Positions 1 through 13,349 of a DNA stretch of 64,000 nucleotides are shown piece by piece. Location: NCBI GenBank assembly GCA_948567375.1, contig OX419755.1, forward strand, positions 16,063,001 to 16,127,000, written 5' to 3'. Under the pieces are notes generated by a model. The model was not told the origin of the DNA, did no database searches, and saw only the letters and a program-made list of their open reading frames with translations. Numbering within the stretch: the first letter of the stretch is position 1; each line of letters starts with the position of its first letter. Source of the DNA: Lunularia cruciata (taxonomy: Eukaryota; Streptophyta; Marchantiopsida; Lunulariales; Lunulariaceae). The position numbers and the translations under genes were made by a program.

Positions 1-3000
1 ATTCCCTCTCTCGACCAATTCGAGGGTGGATTAAACGAGATAACAAAGCTGCCGCCTCCGGGCGGATCCTAATAAATGAGACGTTTCGGAGCGACCAACA
101 GCTACACTGGTTTGTCAAGTCCTAAAGCAGGGATTGTGCACGAGTTCGCACAAGTCCGATCCACTTCGACGCTGTACAATTCGGGGGGTTTGAGGAATGC
201 GCAACTTGCTGGGCGCAGCAACGTTGTAGAGGTCGTACTGGATGACCCTAACTGGCCATGTCTGGGCAAATTTCTAGACCGAAGAGGAATATGGTTTCAG
301 AGATGTCTATTCACAAGGTTAGCTCATTAGTACGAGGTCCGGCTTATGACCTTACGAACAGCACCTCCCAGCTGGGCCACAGGTTCTTGCACAGCGTCCG
401 TAGCCTTGGCCAGCACTTCAGTGAAATCCGGCTCCTCATTCGCCTCCAAAGCCGAGGGTACACATTCCTTTTGATGCGGCCGGGTCGTAGGACAATCACG
501 TCGGGCTGGGAAGACATCAAATATAGAACAACTTGGTTATCAATCTTAACCATCAGGTTTGCTCTATCAGTCCCATATTGCTGCTGATTGAGTACCAAAG
601 ACTCCTGATCTATCAGATAATGCCAATCACTCTAAAAAACTGGATCGCTTTTAGCGCAATTCCTTCTGGTGCCAGCTCTTGGACTAGAATATAGTTAAAA
701 GTCCCTGACCTGAAACGCTATCGAGTTCACATTGTTCGCAATGGCCCTGAATTGTCCGTGCCGAACTCCTATTAGCACTATTGTATGCATCGGTTGCGAT
801 GTCTCACGCTATCTCTATTTCTAACTTGCTGTAGCAGTTAGTGGAGTGCGGTCAGACAGGTCGTTCATGTCCAGCGAAGGAACCTGCTGTTATCTCCATC
901 CCTCATAAGCCTCACGAGGTGCTAAATTGCATTGGTAGGCTTCGAATCACTGGGGTCGGCGAGGCCGACGAGGCTTTGCTTCAGCGACACGGCATGTGCG
1001 GAAAATCGGAAGCGAGTAGTGCCCGTGTAGCTGTGGATGGCGTGCGGCAGAGCCCCGTTGTGGGGAATGTCGCATGGCCCGAATCCATTGAAGGCTCAGT
1101 TCATAGCTGCCGCCTAGGTGAATTCGGACCAGGCTTCATTCCCCTCAGCACGGCTCATTGCAAATATTTAGCGCATTCTAGCGGATTTCGCTTCGACGAG
1201 CTGCGGCTGCTGTGACTATGATTAAATCTCTATTTTAGCTCTTCAGCTTATACACTGGAGCGAATCCGATTTCATCCAGGGCACAGACGTCTAATCTGCT
1301 CCAATGCCGAAGGTTTACTCATCTATCCCACGCGTCGTACATCTTCCCTTGGTCTACCGATCGTCAAAACTCAGATGACGCACATTATCAATCTTCTCTC
1401 TCGATTTTATCACCGTTTGTTAGCTTGTGACATGCATTGACAGTGTACGTGAGGCATCTCTCGGGTGTCCACTCGTCTCCCCCCAGTCCGCAGTAGGTAC
1501 AGATCTTTGCCGAATTAATCAGAAGTCTCAGGCTCTAGGTCAACCCTCGCATACGTCCCATTATTTGTTTCCAGTCGTGGGTAGAATCTAGCTAAGAATC
1601 TGTTTTACCTTCATTCTTTCTCTTCTATCTTCGGCTGGCGCACGAACGGACACACGATCACATAATAACGGCTTTCATTGCCATGGAAGTGGAGCTATGA
1701 ACGGAATGCGGATGTTATGTTTCATCATTCACTTGTTTGTGGAAAGCGTGAGTTCCTGACTAAAAAACATCGCTGTTCTGAGTTTGAAAAAGTACTTACT
1801 CTTCTTGAGTCCACCATTGAACGTGGCAGCGCTTGCAGGTGGAAAGATGATTCTAGCCGGCGTATACCCTGGTGCATCCAAACGTTTTGATGTGGGAAGG
1901 GTGATCGTCACCACTTTTCTCTCGGTGTGTATTCAAATTGTTCGCTGAATGTTGCATGAGGTATGCCAGGGAAGTTTTTCTCTTTTAATCCAGGTATTGT
2001 CCGTTCACCTTAAGTGCGCGCAACGAGCACGCAATGCTAAACAATTCCGCGATACGAACTTTACAATGATTATTCTTGTACAGATTTTTAGCCTGCTGGA
2101 GAATCGATAGCATTTTATTGTAGAAGCCTTGTTATCGAGGTGTGGTTTACCAGCTTATTTTATCCCGGTAGATCATTTCTCCTATGAAAGTAGTAGATCA
2201 TATAGCTACAATCTTATGAAGGCACCTAGATGCATATGGCTGTGTGGACAGAAAACAATAACGGACATTCCGAGTCGGCTAACATATCTTATCAAGAGGT
2301 TTATTATGCAGAAGAGCAGTAGCCTGTGTTCTTTGATTTTATCTACGCAATGTCGACGATGGATGCCGGACTATTTGATAATTGAGTGTCGACCGCGTAT
2401 GATTGAAGGCCCTTTTCAATCAGATCGCGACCGTCTTCTTTCTTTGACATTAGTTGTCAACATCCTGCAAGTAGAGAAGCTCAGGGCCAAGAAGCCATAG
2501 AACATCGATGTTCGAAGTTCACTGCTTTCTTACAATAACGGGAACTGTAGCTGTGTAGGAGATTCTTGAACTAGAAGTTCTTTATAAATTTCGGGTTCTG
2601 TTACCTCCGTGTACCTATCTTGTTTACATCTTGCAACTCGGCTCTGAAACGTGATGACGGCCATTCCTAGAGTGTCTGGTGTCTGCTGTGTATTGTATTC
2701 TAAACATTCTCAAAATGTAGATAGATACCTGGTTACACCTGGATAAAGGTTTACTGTTATGCTTCTGAAAATATACTCGCCTTTGAGGAATCAATTGGGA
2801 AAAGAAGTGTGCAAGAGGATTGCATGATAATACAGTTAACTGCGGCGACCTAGAAGTACCAAACGCTCACTTCGTATTCAATGGCTTCAATCGCATCGTC
2901 GGATCTTTGTTAGATCTTCCACTGGTAAGTTCCAGCCACAGTAGCCACATTGGAAATCAAATAAGGAAAACACGAATTTTTCAAACAATAAGGTAGATAT

Positions 3001-5337
3001 GCGAATAGTTGTATGGGAACGGCAGCTATTCAGTGTGAGAATGCCATCGCACATCCAAGAGTCTTTCAGCGGCCTAGTACGTGTTTCATAGCCGTATCAG
3101 TCTTCAAGATGATCGCAGAGCAGCCGCTCCAACCAGCGTATTACACGAACGATAATCGGCTTTGTGATAGTAACTTAAATCTAATGTTTTCTTCTATATT
3201 ACTTCGTTAAACATTAAAGAGAGTAAAGCTTTGTGATTAACCACTATCCACACTGGTGTGTCTTTCGTGCGATCGATTGATTTTGCCTGCTTTGCAACAG
3301 ATTCCACAGGTGCCGACCAGTGCAATAAACACAGGTGAATAGCAGGTGAATCTGGAGATCTGGTTGGTACATAGACTCTGATGATTTAGGTTAGCTGTCT
3401 CAGTCCACATGCACCTAGTGCCGCAGCGGTCGGAACATCCCCGTGAGTTCAATTGGCACAATCGACATAGTTAACGCCTCGTCTACTCAGCACAAGGAAC
3501 CGGATGTGTAGAACGAATCTGATGATCTTGTTAGTATACTGAAAAGCTTAAAGCATGCATCATCTGCAGGTATCGGTCAACTGCATCATGTCTCCGTTTT
3601 ATCAATTCTACAGGGATCTGCCCTGTGTTCGGACAGTTCTTGTTCATCTTATATTGATACTCCGTGAATATATCCCTTTTGTAGAAGACAACACCGTAAT
3701 ACTGAGCTGCGCACGTGTTCTTAAAATTACATGAATATGCACAGATTTTAATCTCCAAGCATGAACTGATCATGCTAATAACTAGCAACTCAGAATTCAG
3801 TCATCGCTTAGTTGGTTTAAGGAAGTTACTTGAACTCTTTTTGACGACTAGTTCAATCTGCACCGATGATGGAGCCTAGTAAATTGTGCGACAAGAAAAA
3901 GATAACAGAACTTTGGAATTTGAAGAGTGCAGATTTTTCTCCGAACTGTCACTAAGCTGGGTCCTGAGGCGCTGTTTAGGACATCTTCACGGATTTGCGA
4001 TCTCTTTGAGACGTGGACATATTCGTAGCGATGAGTGACTCGTTGGCTGGTAAACTTGAGGTGGATCCACATCATGGAGTACTTGAGTAGTGGCTCGTTA
4101 AATATACAGCCTCTACCGCAAGAGTACCGCCTGTAGGTCGAAAATCAGAGTGTGATATTGTGCACTTGTCCAGCAGAGCATCGTCCTACAGTCTTGAAGT
4201 TATCTGGCTGACTTAGCTCAATTTGTGCAGCTGTAGACTCTCGACATTACGCGTGCCTTTAAGGGTTGAGAAGCATCGTCTAGTACGCAAAAAACGTAAG
4301 GATTGGCTGGTAAGATTAGTTTGAGTAAGCTTCAGGCTTGGCTATCCCTGTAGTAAATTCAGTACCTGTTTGTTACTTCACATGGTTTGCACGTCGAGGT
4401 GTTACTTAGTCCAGTTGCTGTATTCTATGCATTTGCTATAGTGGTAGGTCACCCGGCGTACCACAAGGCAGTTACACACAGTGACTGGCAAAGTTTCATT
4501 TTCTTCGTGACTTGTCTGGACAGAGATGCAATCTCCCTCTTCGTTCTCTATACTCAGTAATAACTTTCTCTCACGTTACACATCCGTAGTATAGTTACAT
4601 GTATAATCTGATTCCCGCTACTTCTCGAACAGGAATGGGGACATTAGACTTACTACCTGATAAGGGCTGTAAATAGCGCTCCAATCTAGGATTCTCTGGT
4701 CTGCAGATTTGCACTTTTGCTTGCTTTTATTAATTCTCGTCTTCAAAAGTTAATACACATGTTATGTGCACTTTCGGTGTCGCACGTTGCAATTGATGTA
4801 ACTATCCGCGCAATTCCTGTCCACACTCGTATTTTTATCTATTGTCATGACCTCAGATCCGAAGACGTGTGGAAGAAGTTTATTTTGATCCAGTCCTCAA
4901 TTCACGCAAACGTAGGTAACAGACTGCAACCTATTAACTGCGAGTATGGTTTTCGCATCTGCTCTCCACGGCCACAAATGTCAGCTGTATACTCAATTTA
5001 GTGAAAAACGAGACTCCTGATAGAGGTACGTTCTCTTTCTTGATTTTAGTTCAGAGGCTGTAAAGGCGATTGCACATACTTCTAATCTTGCCACATTATA
5101 TGCTGGCATCTTTCTTCACTGTACTTTCTTCACAACGGCTATCTGTAGGACATAGATGGCTGTAATAATCATCCTACCATATATATACCTTGCGTTGCTT
5201 TGTTATTCCCCCTCATGAGTTGCTTGATAAGGCTTGATGTAGATCTCCACCGCGCTTGTCCGTTGGTAGGTCGGTTACTGGCATTTGCTAGGCTGAGCAT
5301 GAATCATGGTGACGGTCCGCATTGCGTTTTAATTTGA
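1..5337. other. No supported gene; mixed-composition DNA
   Basis: Base composition is balanced compared with the AT-rich block further right. Short open frames occur on both strands (for example 841-1215 plus), but none shows a domain I recognise and all are near the length expected by chance. No family A, B, C or D retroelement sequence, tRNA, rRNA or simple repeat was seen here. It is probably old intergenic sequence or repeats decayed beyond recognition. Confidence 0.5.
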
Positions 5338-5388
5338 TTGCTTCGACGATAATATTTCATCATCTGCTTTTACAAGTCGTCGAAGCAA
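5338..5388. repeat. Perfect 12-bp inverted repeat, 27-nt loop
   Basis: TTGCTTCGACGA at 5338-5349 is matched exactly by its reverse complement at 5377-5388. The sequence diverges immediately outside the arms. This could be a small foldback, the footprint of a DNA transposon, or chance. No function is assigned. Confidence 0.6.
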
Positions 5389-7185
5389 GCCCATATACAT
5401 TACGTGTCTAGACAGTTCTCTTGCCAAAGCAGGGTGAAATCACTGCACGCTTGACCTGATGTGCAAGGTCATACACACGGTAATGGGTACACATCAGTGA
5501 GCAATTGTCCCTCACAGGAGTGGCGGTGATAGCAACATCATACGTAACGATAGCATGTCATTCTCCTTTGTGAAGGATCAACCCCAGAGTTCGGAGTAAA
5601 ATGGAAAGAAGGGGCAGATTTCAAGTAGATTATGAGCTGCGTGCTGGCTGCCACTGGTGCACTTTTTTCTGGCTCTTCTACGGGGTCAAAACCGACGGCG
5701 TCTGCTTCCGTAGACTTTGACAATCTTCTGAACTACATACATGAGCTCACTTTCCTGTGAGCATCCACGAGGTACGAGATCAGTTGGACTTTGACTTTGT
5801 GAATATCCTCTCCAAGTATACAGTACCCTTCCCATGAATCACGTTGAGGTCTGTCGAACGGCCGGACGCAGATGCAGCGCAGACAAAGCCGAAATTGAAG
5901 AGGAAAAACGTATACATTTTCCTACCTTGTGGGTGTCTCTTTGAGAGTGACGAGTAGTTCGGTAACTGGTCTCGCCTGTGTACTGCATTTAACAGCTGAG
6001 TCTTAATGACCAGGGGGATGAGTCGAGACTTGCTAGCCAACGGCTCCGTTCACTATCATAAATTCCACAATTGATAAGCAGAGGGCGAACGAGCCTGGTA
6101 AAGGACAAGAGTCCTTTGTAGATTGCCTATTGCGGAGACTATGAGAACGAAAGCGACAAGTTCATTCTCGTTCGCTGAGCTGTACCTATTGAGAGTTCAA
6201 GTCGCCCATCCCTGATTTCGACTGAAACGACCCTGGAAAGGTCATCACCGGCGCGATAAATGTAGGGTGGTGCCAGTTTTGACATGATCAGATCTTCGTG
6301 GAGGACTGCCTAGCTAGACGAGGATCTTGTCCGATTTTGGTTCACGGAAAATTCGTAAATGCCGCGATATCTGTGATTGCACTCCCTGGAATGATTTCCA
6401 TCCACCATTTGCTCTTGAGCTCTTCCCCTACGTTGAGTAAGCCGTATCCTCTTTAGACCGCTTTGGACCACGGTAGCCCTACAACACGTCGAATATATGA
6501 GATATGTAATCAACCATGCAACCTCTGATGCCTGGCCTGGGCATTGAAAGAAATGTGGCAACATGCCAACAGTGTTACTCATGATGGATCTTGCGTGAGT
6601 GAAGTCACTATCAGCCTGTGAAAGGCTGCAGTACTTGAAAGCCAGTGGAGTAGCTGTAGAATGTCTTGTCCGAAAATATCCCATGAGTGAGCGAATATCT
6701 TCTATGGGTCTAAGCTTATGACGTTTCTCTTGGAGTGAGCCTCTTGATGATGTGGGAATGCCTACAACTCCAAAACCCAGCACTACTTCTACTGCAATAT
6801 GATGTACAGTATATTTCGCATGTCGCGAATCCCAGCAGCTGTTCATGTTTTGTGTTGTGCATGTCGGGGGCACTACATTAGTTGGTGGAGTTCGCAAAGG
6901 GCAGGAGGCAGATGAAGACAGTTGGGACTCAGCATCGTCAGGTTAAAGTTTACAAAAGTGTTTGTACTCAAGCACCCTTCCCAATTCCCACCATACATTC
7001 CTTCGTACAAGCAGTATTTGAATTGGATCCGATCAAGTAGATCCTTCTGCAGTGTCAGGTGTACATTAAGATGTACGCCTGTATGAAGCTAGGTTATGTG
7101 TACATCATATATTGGAAATCGAATAGAGGAGTACAACTTTGTATTACGGTAGAATATAGAACGTGATACTCATAGGATAACAAGA
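5389..7185. other. No supported gene
   Basis: The longest minus-strand open frame is 6310-6897 (195 codons). Its translation shows no signal peptide, membrane segment, known domain or repeat, and no neighbour supports it. I see nothing else to annotate. The sequence resembles the preceding 5 kb. Confidence 0.4.
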
Positions 7186-7458
7186 AGGATGGGAAACCAA
7201 ATAAGGATGTTCCGTAAAGAGATGAAATGGGGCTAAGCCACATAAACATAGGAATGAGAAATCTTTCCTATTGCACCTAGAATGCCATGGTTTATGTAGA
7301 TCAAACTATTCACACAGTAATGCAAACATCCAAAGAAATTTCACCTAATGTTATTGCTCTCGTGTACACTACATCAAACTAATACTCTCTGCAAGCAATG
7401 GTTATAGTAAGGTCTGAAGTAAATTGATAGAATAAAGAAGTGAAAATGGCACCCTTGT
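7186..7458 (-). mobile_element. Short relative of the LINE 3' tail at 16.4 kb
   Basis: This segment aligns by eye with 16408-16685. Shared blocks include the lead-in before AAGGATGGGA, a block around GAGAAATCT..CCTATTGCACCTA, a block around CATCCAAAGAA..TCACCTA and a block ending near CTCTCTGCA/CTCTCTATA. The two differ by many substitutions. The 16.4-kb copy lies at the 3' end of a minus-strand LINE-type element, so this one is best read as a heavily 5'-truncated old insertion of the same family in the same orientation. No coding potential remains. Confidence 0.6.
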
Positions 7459-10400
7459 CATCTATACAGTATACTCGACGGCTGCTCGATTTTACTTGGA
7501 CCACTGCTCATACCTGCGCATGCCGCTTACCTCTATTTGCAACCAGGTGCTGAGCTCCCGGAGGCTTGCCCAGATTACAATCTTCAATGTACAACCTGTG
7601 ATGAATGATGTAAGTATATCATATTGTACATACTCCTCAACTTTGAGCACTGATGTGTGTAAACGAAAATGAAGATATACATCACGAAAATATGCGGTGT
7701 GTTAGAAAATATTTTGCTGACAACAGAGTACTGCAGGTTCGGTCCACTAGCAGAGACAAACCTTGACAGGACGTACCACTTACTTAAGTTCAGGAGTCCA
7801 AGCACGTAGCTTTGACCTTGAACAGGGCCGAAGTGTACGTGGCCAGTCAATAATTTCGGCTTTGAGATAGAGAAATGAAAGCAGCACATATCGTGTATAC
7901 AGTCATCATTCAGCCAGGATACTTACTTATCAGCTCTTGCACAGGAAGTCGGTCTCATGATGACTCTACTTTAGAGAACTTGGTTGGGCCGGTGGAGTCA
8001 ACAATCCATCCACCTAGTAGCTCATAACCGAAGAAGCAAGCCAGTCCGTAGCTGCAGCTGTCTATGTCCGCAAATTCCAATAGAGTTCGAAACAGTTACG
8101 CGTGATCCATCATCCATCACTTATCGGCTCTGCTTGACACCCACTTAGTTGCCGACCACGTGAGCTCCCCGCTATTCTGAAGATAACTCAAGCAGTAATC
8201 TTGTTGCGGCTGGAGTCCCGTATCCTCGTCTCCAGCTCTGTATGGTTTGCGCTTCTGCAGAAGGAGCAGAAGGCGCAGCTCAGCCCGCATGCAACCTCGT
8301 GTCCCTACCGTGGTTCCAAGTTTCCTCATGTCCCACCAAACACAGAGACACATCCCTATTGATCCTCCCCAAAGTCTTAACCCGTTTGTCGCTCCCGCAA
8401 TCGAGCAGTTAAGACTCTCTCCATCCGTACAGTGCTAAGAATGATGTGAGAGTCGTCTCAACCATTCTTCTCCTGAATCTCCTCACTGGGCTTCCCACCT
8501 GCTCTCATATCTTGCATTTTAATAGCTCATCGACCACTCACCACAATATTCCCTCCGCCCATCCCATTTCATATGAAATCGACGGAGTAATGGCATCTCT
8601 GTCTCCATTCCCACCAGTCAGTGCCCACAATAAGCGGAGGGCGTGCCTCTTACTCCCCATATCCTTCGAGTAAATGTCATCATCTTTATCCATCCTAGAA
8701 CTCTATGGGATGTCCGTCTTTTCCAATTTATATGTTGTCGCTGACTTTATGTCAAGTACCAGTGCCCGTGCAATGCTCATAGGCCTTCCTTCCTCCACTA
8801 CTGTAGAAAGCAAATTCGGTCCTCCTCTTCCATTTTCCATATGTTGCTTACGTTGCAGGTATATCCCCATGTTGGAATGGACAGCTCATGTCATCATGAA
8901 CTGGTTATTTCTATCTCTCACTTGATCGCTCTAGCTGGGAATCATGCTTCACTCCCAATATTGCTACTATATCTAGTTGTGGACTCTCCATCTCTCTAGT
9001 GTAGCTATAGAAGCATCATCCAACCTCTTGGCCCACCAGCCCCCTTTGACTGTCGGTCAAAAAAGATGTTATTCAACCCTTCTTACAATAAGTAAGTAGT
9101 CTGTCCTTCATTCAAGTTACTTCTGTACCACTCTCGCACCATTAAGTTGTTCATTGATATACGGCACATACTACTTATAATTTACCACTCAATGTTTTAT
9201 CTTTCTTCTTTCTGTTTCATCATTGGGGACTTTTATGGTATAAAGCTACAAAGGTTTGCCCATATCTATGACACTTGATGCTCCTCCATTGAGAATCTTA
9301 CGCTTTTCTCTCTCTCCACTCCTCAGACCTTCCTTGGAGTTCATCTAAGAACTGGGACTTTAACAGTTGGAATCAATCATTTATGTCGGTAGCATATTCA
9401 TGTCTACGTGACCAGTATGTGGAATGAAATGTAATCTTTGTACTAAGAAAATGAGTGACTATTCGGTGCAGGTCAGCCCAGCTGAGAATGCTGTTTAATG
9501 AATCATTCTAAGGGTGAAAATGAGTGAAACCTGGGCCTAGTTTTCTCTATTGATAGTTTCTCATCATGATAATGACATGGACATGATTCCTCCGGCAATT
9601 CACGTTCTTCATGACCATTAAACAGATTTTTTTTCCCATATGGCAACAAAGACCCAATTCATGAGTTGAGAGGCGAATATTTCTCTAGTAGTCATTGCAA
9701 GGAGATGGGCTTTGGGAATAGCACAAAATCCAACCTGAATTGCATTGTTGAAGTCCAAGCTGGCATGCGTATCAATCAATATCCAACTAAGCATAAGTCT
9801 GAGGTAAGAATCAAGTATCTGGATTCAAGATTTGAAGAATGATTGTGAAAGACTGCAGTTATGCAGTTTCAGAAAAAATGATAACGGAAGTCTGAACCAA
9901 ATATATTACTATAGATCAGTGAGCTTTGCAGATAACTCAAAGGCTGGTCTGTTAGGAATCTACGTGACTGCTAAAGTCTCCCTTGGAGATATTCCAGTCA
10001 ATGTACCACAAAATATTCTTTCACTGTGGATTTATCAGAAACTCACTTTTAAAAGCTGAAAAGCATTCACATTAAGCTTCACGCTTCAAGTAGTTATGAT
10101 GAGGTAACTCATATCACCCTTCTATATGTCATCATTACAATTATGCATCATACGTCCAGTACTCTCTGAAAATTATTCGGATCAAAACGAAGGTGAGAGA
10201 TGATTGAAATATTTTACAATGTCTAACTCATGGGATGTAGACCGCATTATATAACATTTTGAGATCTCATGGACTCACGTGTTCAGTGCAGGTTCTTGCC
10301 AGTCGTTGTTGCTTTCACATTATATTAGTTCGTTCAGCTGATAAGGCTACTCCTGATTCAGGTTGCGAGTTCGAAATTCCATCATGAGAAAGGCTGCTTT

Positions 10401-10904
10401 TGTACATGTGGCATGTAGTATTTCGGTAAACTCCTAACCGTCTTTTGACTTCGAATCATATAGTGACCAAAATTTCTGCACGATGTAACAAGAAGAATGT
10501 CCGACTTCTAGACGCCAAGAACAAAATAAATGCATCAAACATATATCATTACATAGGTTTTGATCCCCCGTCCTGCGAACGGCTTCTGCTGCATTACTCA
10601 CATGTCATATACATATATCATCCTTTGGTTACGAAATCCGGACAGAACCATTCAGTAACGAAGTTCAATGGATGCGAATCAGGTTAGTACACACTACACA
10701 CTTTTAGTATATATAGAACCAATGCAGCTTTCCTCTTTCTCTCTCAGTCAATTCAGACAGCAGATGGTCTCAAGGCTCTCGTTTCTGGCCAATTTTTAAG
10801 TACTTTTTGTGAAGCCCACGTCCTAAGTCTACTGCGGCAGTCTACATAGAGTGATGAAACTTGCAGTGACGTACTCAAAACTGCAGGCTTGAGTCCAGGT
10901 TTTA
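7459..10904. other. No supported gene
   Basis: Short frames such as 8247-8438, 8446-8673 and 8674-8925 on the plus strand lie in a pyrimidine-rich stretch and look like composition artefacts. Recurrent GCAGGT-like 3'-splice-type motifs are present (near 9470, 10290 and 11023), but I found no open frames between them that would make a gene model. Confidence 0.45.
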
Positions 10905-11760
10905 CTTCCTAAAGGCCCACGGATACCAACTGGTATAGCTATGTTCCGGGCGAAACCTCGAAGTCAAATACACTGTTTCAAATCAGTCGACTCCTGAGTC
11001 GTGTAGCTATCTACATACTATGCAGGTTGCTGCTTTAAGTCTAGTTCTATACGGTGCTTTACAAAGGGATTTGCTCAGACCTACATTCCTGGATCTTTAT
11101 CCAGATCTTATTTCCTGAGCTCCATGATTCCCAACTAGTACCAATATGTTACAGGCGAAACTGTGCATGTAAAACTCGCTGTCTTCAGACCAATAGCATA
11201 CTGAATCGCGTAGCAATTTGTACACATCCAGGTTTCTTACTTGTGTATGGTGCATCTCGTGCCCACGTATTTTTCAGTCCCTGAACTCTTGCTATCCGCA
11301 GAAGGACCGATCAGTCAAAGCCTAACCACTCATATCTCTGTAAAGAGGTCAATGTTCAGATTATTGGAGACTACCCGGAACTGCATGCTCATACAGAAGA
11401 TTGGCTTTTATGCTCTAGGGCTTACTTGATAGTAATTGATGACAACAAGTAGGTCAATCAATGAAAATATTTCCTGACAAGATCATATATACTACAAGCC
11501 CATACAGAAACTTGGCTTTTGTGCTAATTGAGGTCGTTATTTAGACAGTAGACTGAGCAACCCGGGCTAGGAAGTGACGAGGTTTTCATTTTGTTGATAG
11601 AAAGCAAGATGTAGGTTGTAGGTCAATCGGTAAAACATTTTATCTAACAAGATCAAAATTATTTACCAAAACTCCGAAAGTTGGCTTTTTATGCCAATGG
11701 ATGTCTGGTCCACTGGTGGTTGAGACAGTTGACTGAGTAATTGGGTTTAAGAAATCATAA
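10905..11760 (+). repeat. Old, diverged tandem repeats (two families)
   Basis: Block 1: about 110 bp at 10905-11015 recurs at about 11108-11225, sharing TTAC/TTATTTCCT, CCAACT, TATGTT..AGGCGAAAC and CGTGTAGC/CGCGTAGC landmarks in the same order. Block 2: a unit beginning CAGAAG/CAGAAA..TTGGCTTTT recurs near 11394, 11503 and 11680. It is followed by AGGTCAATC and AACAAGATCA in the first two units and by a GACTGAG.AA element in the last two. Divergence is high, so the duplications are old. No coding frame is shared between units. Confidence 0.55.
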
Positions 11761-13220
11761 GTTTTCCTGCTATGATGAAATTCACAACAATATCGTGGAT
11801 ATTTTTGAAAAAGCTATCAAACTTATCGCATCTCCCAAAACGCTGTTGCAATCAGGCAGGACTTTGCATATGATTCATTTTGTCTTTGCCAAGAGTTCAT
11901 GATTGATGCCTCGGTCAAATGATGCAGGTTCAAGACAAAATCTGACGGAGCTAATGTGGTAAGGAATCAGTGAGCAGTTAGTTTGTCCGGAGTCCTACTT
12001 ACGGACTCATCCTCCTATGTTCATGCATGTCTTGAAACACTCCACAGCTGAAGACGAGCCAAAATCAGAGCACAAGGTTATTGACTAAATTCATATTCTC
12101 GCGTGGTGCATTCATGTAAGAGATCGGGCACTATGTGTCATGTATATATCTGCGGTGGTGGAAGCCAGGAATCAACTACCGCAGCAAGTTCAACTCATGC
12201 AATGCATTGCAAACCCCACTCAGTGGAAACTTATCACACATAGATGACTTCTGGCCGCATCAAGGGATCAAATCCAATAAGGAAGAAAGTTCACCTACTA
12301 TAGACTATGATAACTCTCAGTGCGCGATAACTAAAAGTTTTATTCGTGTCCTGATGAAGTTTGATGCTGTCTCATAAGATTAATGAGATGTTTAATAACT
12401 AAGGTTCGAAAATCTTGTGGCAGATAAATTCCTTTCACAAAATCCAGCGACAAAGATATGAAGCAGAATCTGATATGTTGTGCCCGGTAATGATGTGACG
12501 TGCAATAGGTAAAATCTCATCTACCTCAAGGTTGTGGGCTTTCCTGTACTAGATCCCTTGAAATAAATAGATAGCTTCACTTCATGGAAAACGTATCTCC
12601 ATATGATGGCATACCCACCTCCTTTAACATATGAGCTCGGTAGAATTCATTCTTCATTACCAGATTAATCTGCTGGACTTCAGGTTACCATAGTACTCTT
12701 GGAGTCCATGTGACAGTCGAGCCCTACGTAAGACTCAATCCCTCCTTCTCCCTCCCCCTGTCTCGCAAGCGTATAAAGCTTCCACCGATAATTTGTACGG
12801 TCAGTTCCCACGGACTTGCGCTGCTCATCTGGTACTACGTTGTTCACACTTCCCCTTTCCAATCCCATCTACTCCCAGAAAGCCAATTTGAGAGCAGACA
12901 ACGTTCATTCACTCAGTGCAAACCCGTCACTCACTCACAAGGCAGGTGGAGGAATGATTAGCGGCAGTGTGCCACTGGATTAGTGTCCCAGGGAACTGTC
13001 ATAGTGCGCCGACCAACCTGCACAACTTTACCCCATTGTGAATAAATCATAATCCTCTCGGTAGTTGTTTTAAGAACTTTCTCTTTCTACATGTCCATTC
13101 TGCAACGACTCCTTTTTCTAATGCTCTCCCTTAGTACCCTTCTCCGGTTTATAGTTACTCAGCAAGTGGGTTGTCCTGCATCTAACGCGAGCAGACGACA
13201 CCAAAACTGATCACAGGAAA
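11761..13220. other. No supported gene
   Basis: Only short chance-length frames occur here (for example 12135-12377 and 12710-12961 plus). The pyrimidine-rich stretch near 12738-12765 explains the low stop density there. No repeat family was recognised. Confidence 0.45.
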
Positions 13221-13227
13221 ATGTAGG

Positions 13228-13296
13228 TTAATCTGCGCAGGAGAACTGTCATTAACCACTGCCGTGGTTTCGTGATAATTCTCCTGCGCAGATTAA
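13228..13296. repeat. Perfect 18-bp inverted repeat hairpin with inner stem
   Basis: Arm TTAATCTGCGCAGGAGAA at 13228-13245 is matched perfectly by its complement at 13279-13296. Inside the 33-nt loop a second perfect stem, AACCAC (13254-13259) with GTGGTT (13264-13269), closes a TGCC tetraloop. The whole therefore folds into one long hairpin of about 69 nt. It lies about 60 bp left of the abrupt switch to AT-rich DNA. It could be the remnant of a small foldback element, a small-RNA precursor or a recombination footprint. The sequence does not decide which. Confidence 0.75.
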
Positions 13297-13349
13297 CGAA
13301 AAGACGAAAGTCACTCAGCAGAGCTGCTCAATAGATCTGCCATGCAATG

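Noticed and set aside
344-598. Minus-strand frame and an overlapping alternative frame reading ALEANEEPDFTEVLAK
   Set aside because: The overlapping frame looks protein-like but is short, lacks a start and has no recognisable match; not enough to call a gene or exon.
6310-6897. 195-codon minus-strand open frame
   Set aside because: Longest frame in the left 13 kb, but no domain, no recognisable composition bias, no neighbour support and no homology I can name; length is compatible with chance in this amount of sequence.
8247-8925. Three consecutive plus-strand frames as exons of one gene
   Set aside because: The stretch is pyrimidine-rich, which lowers stop density; the frames differ and carry no domain.
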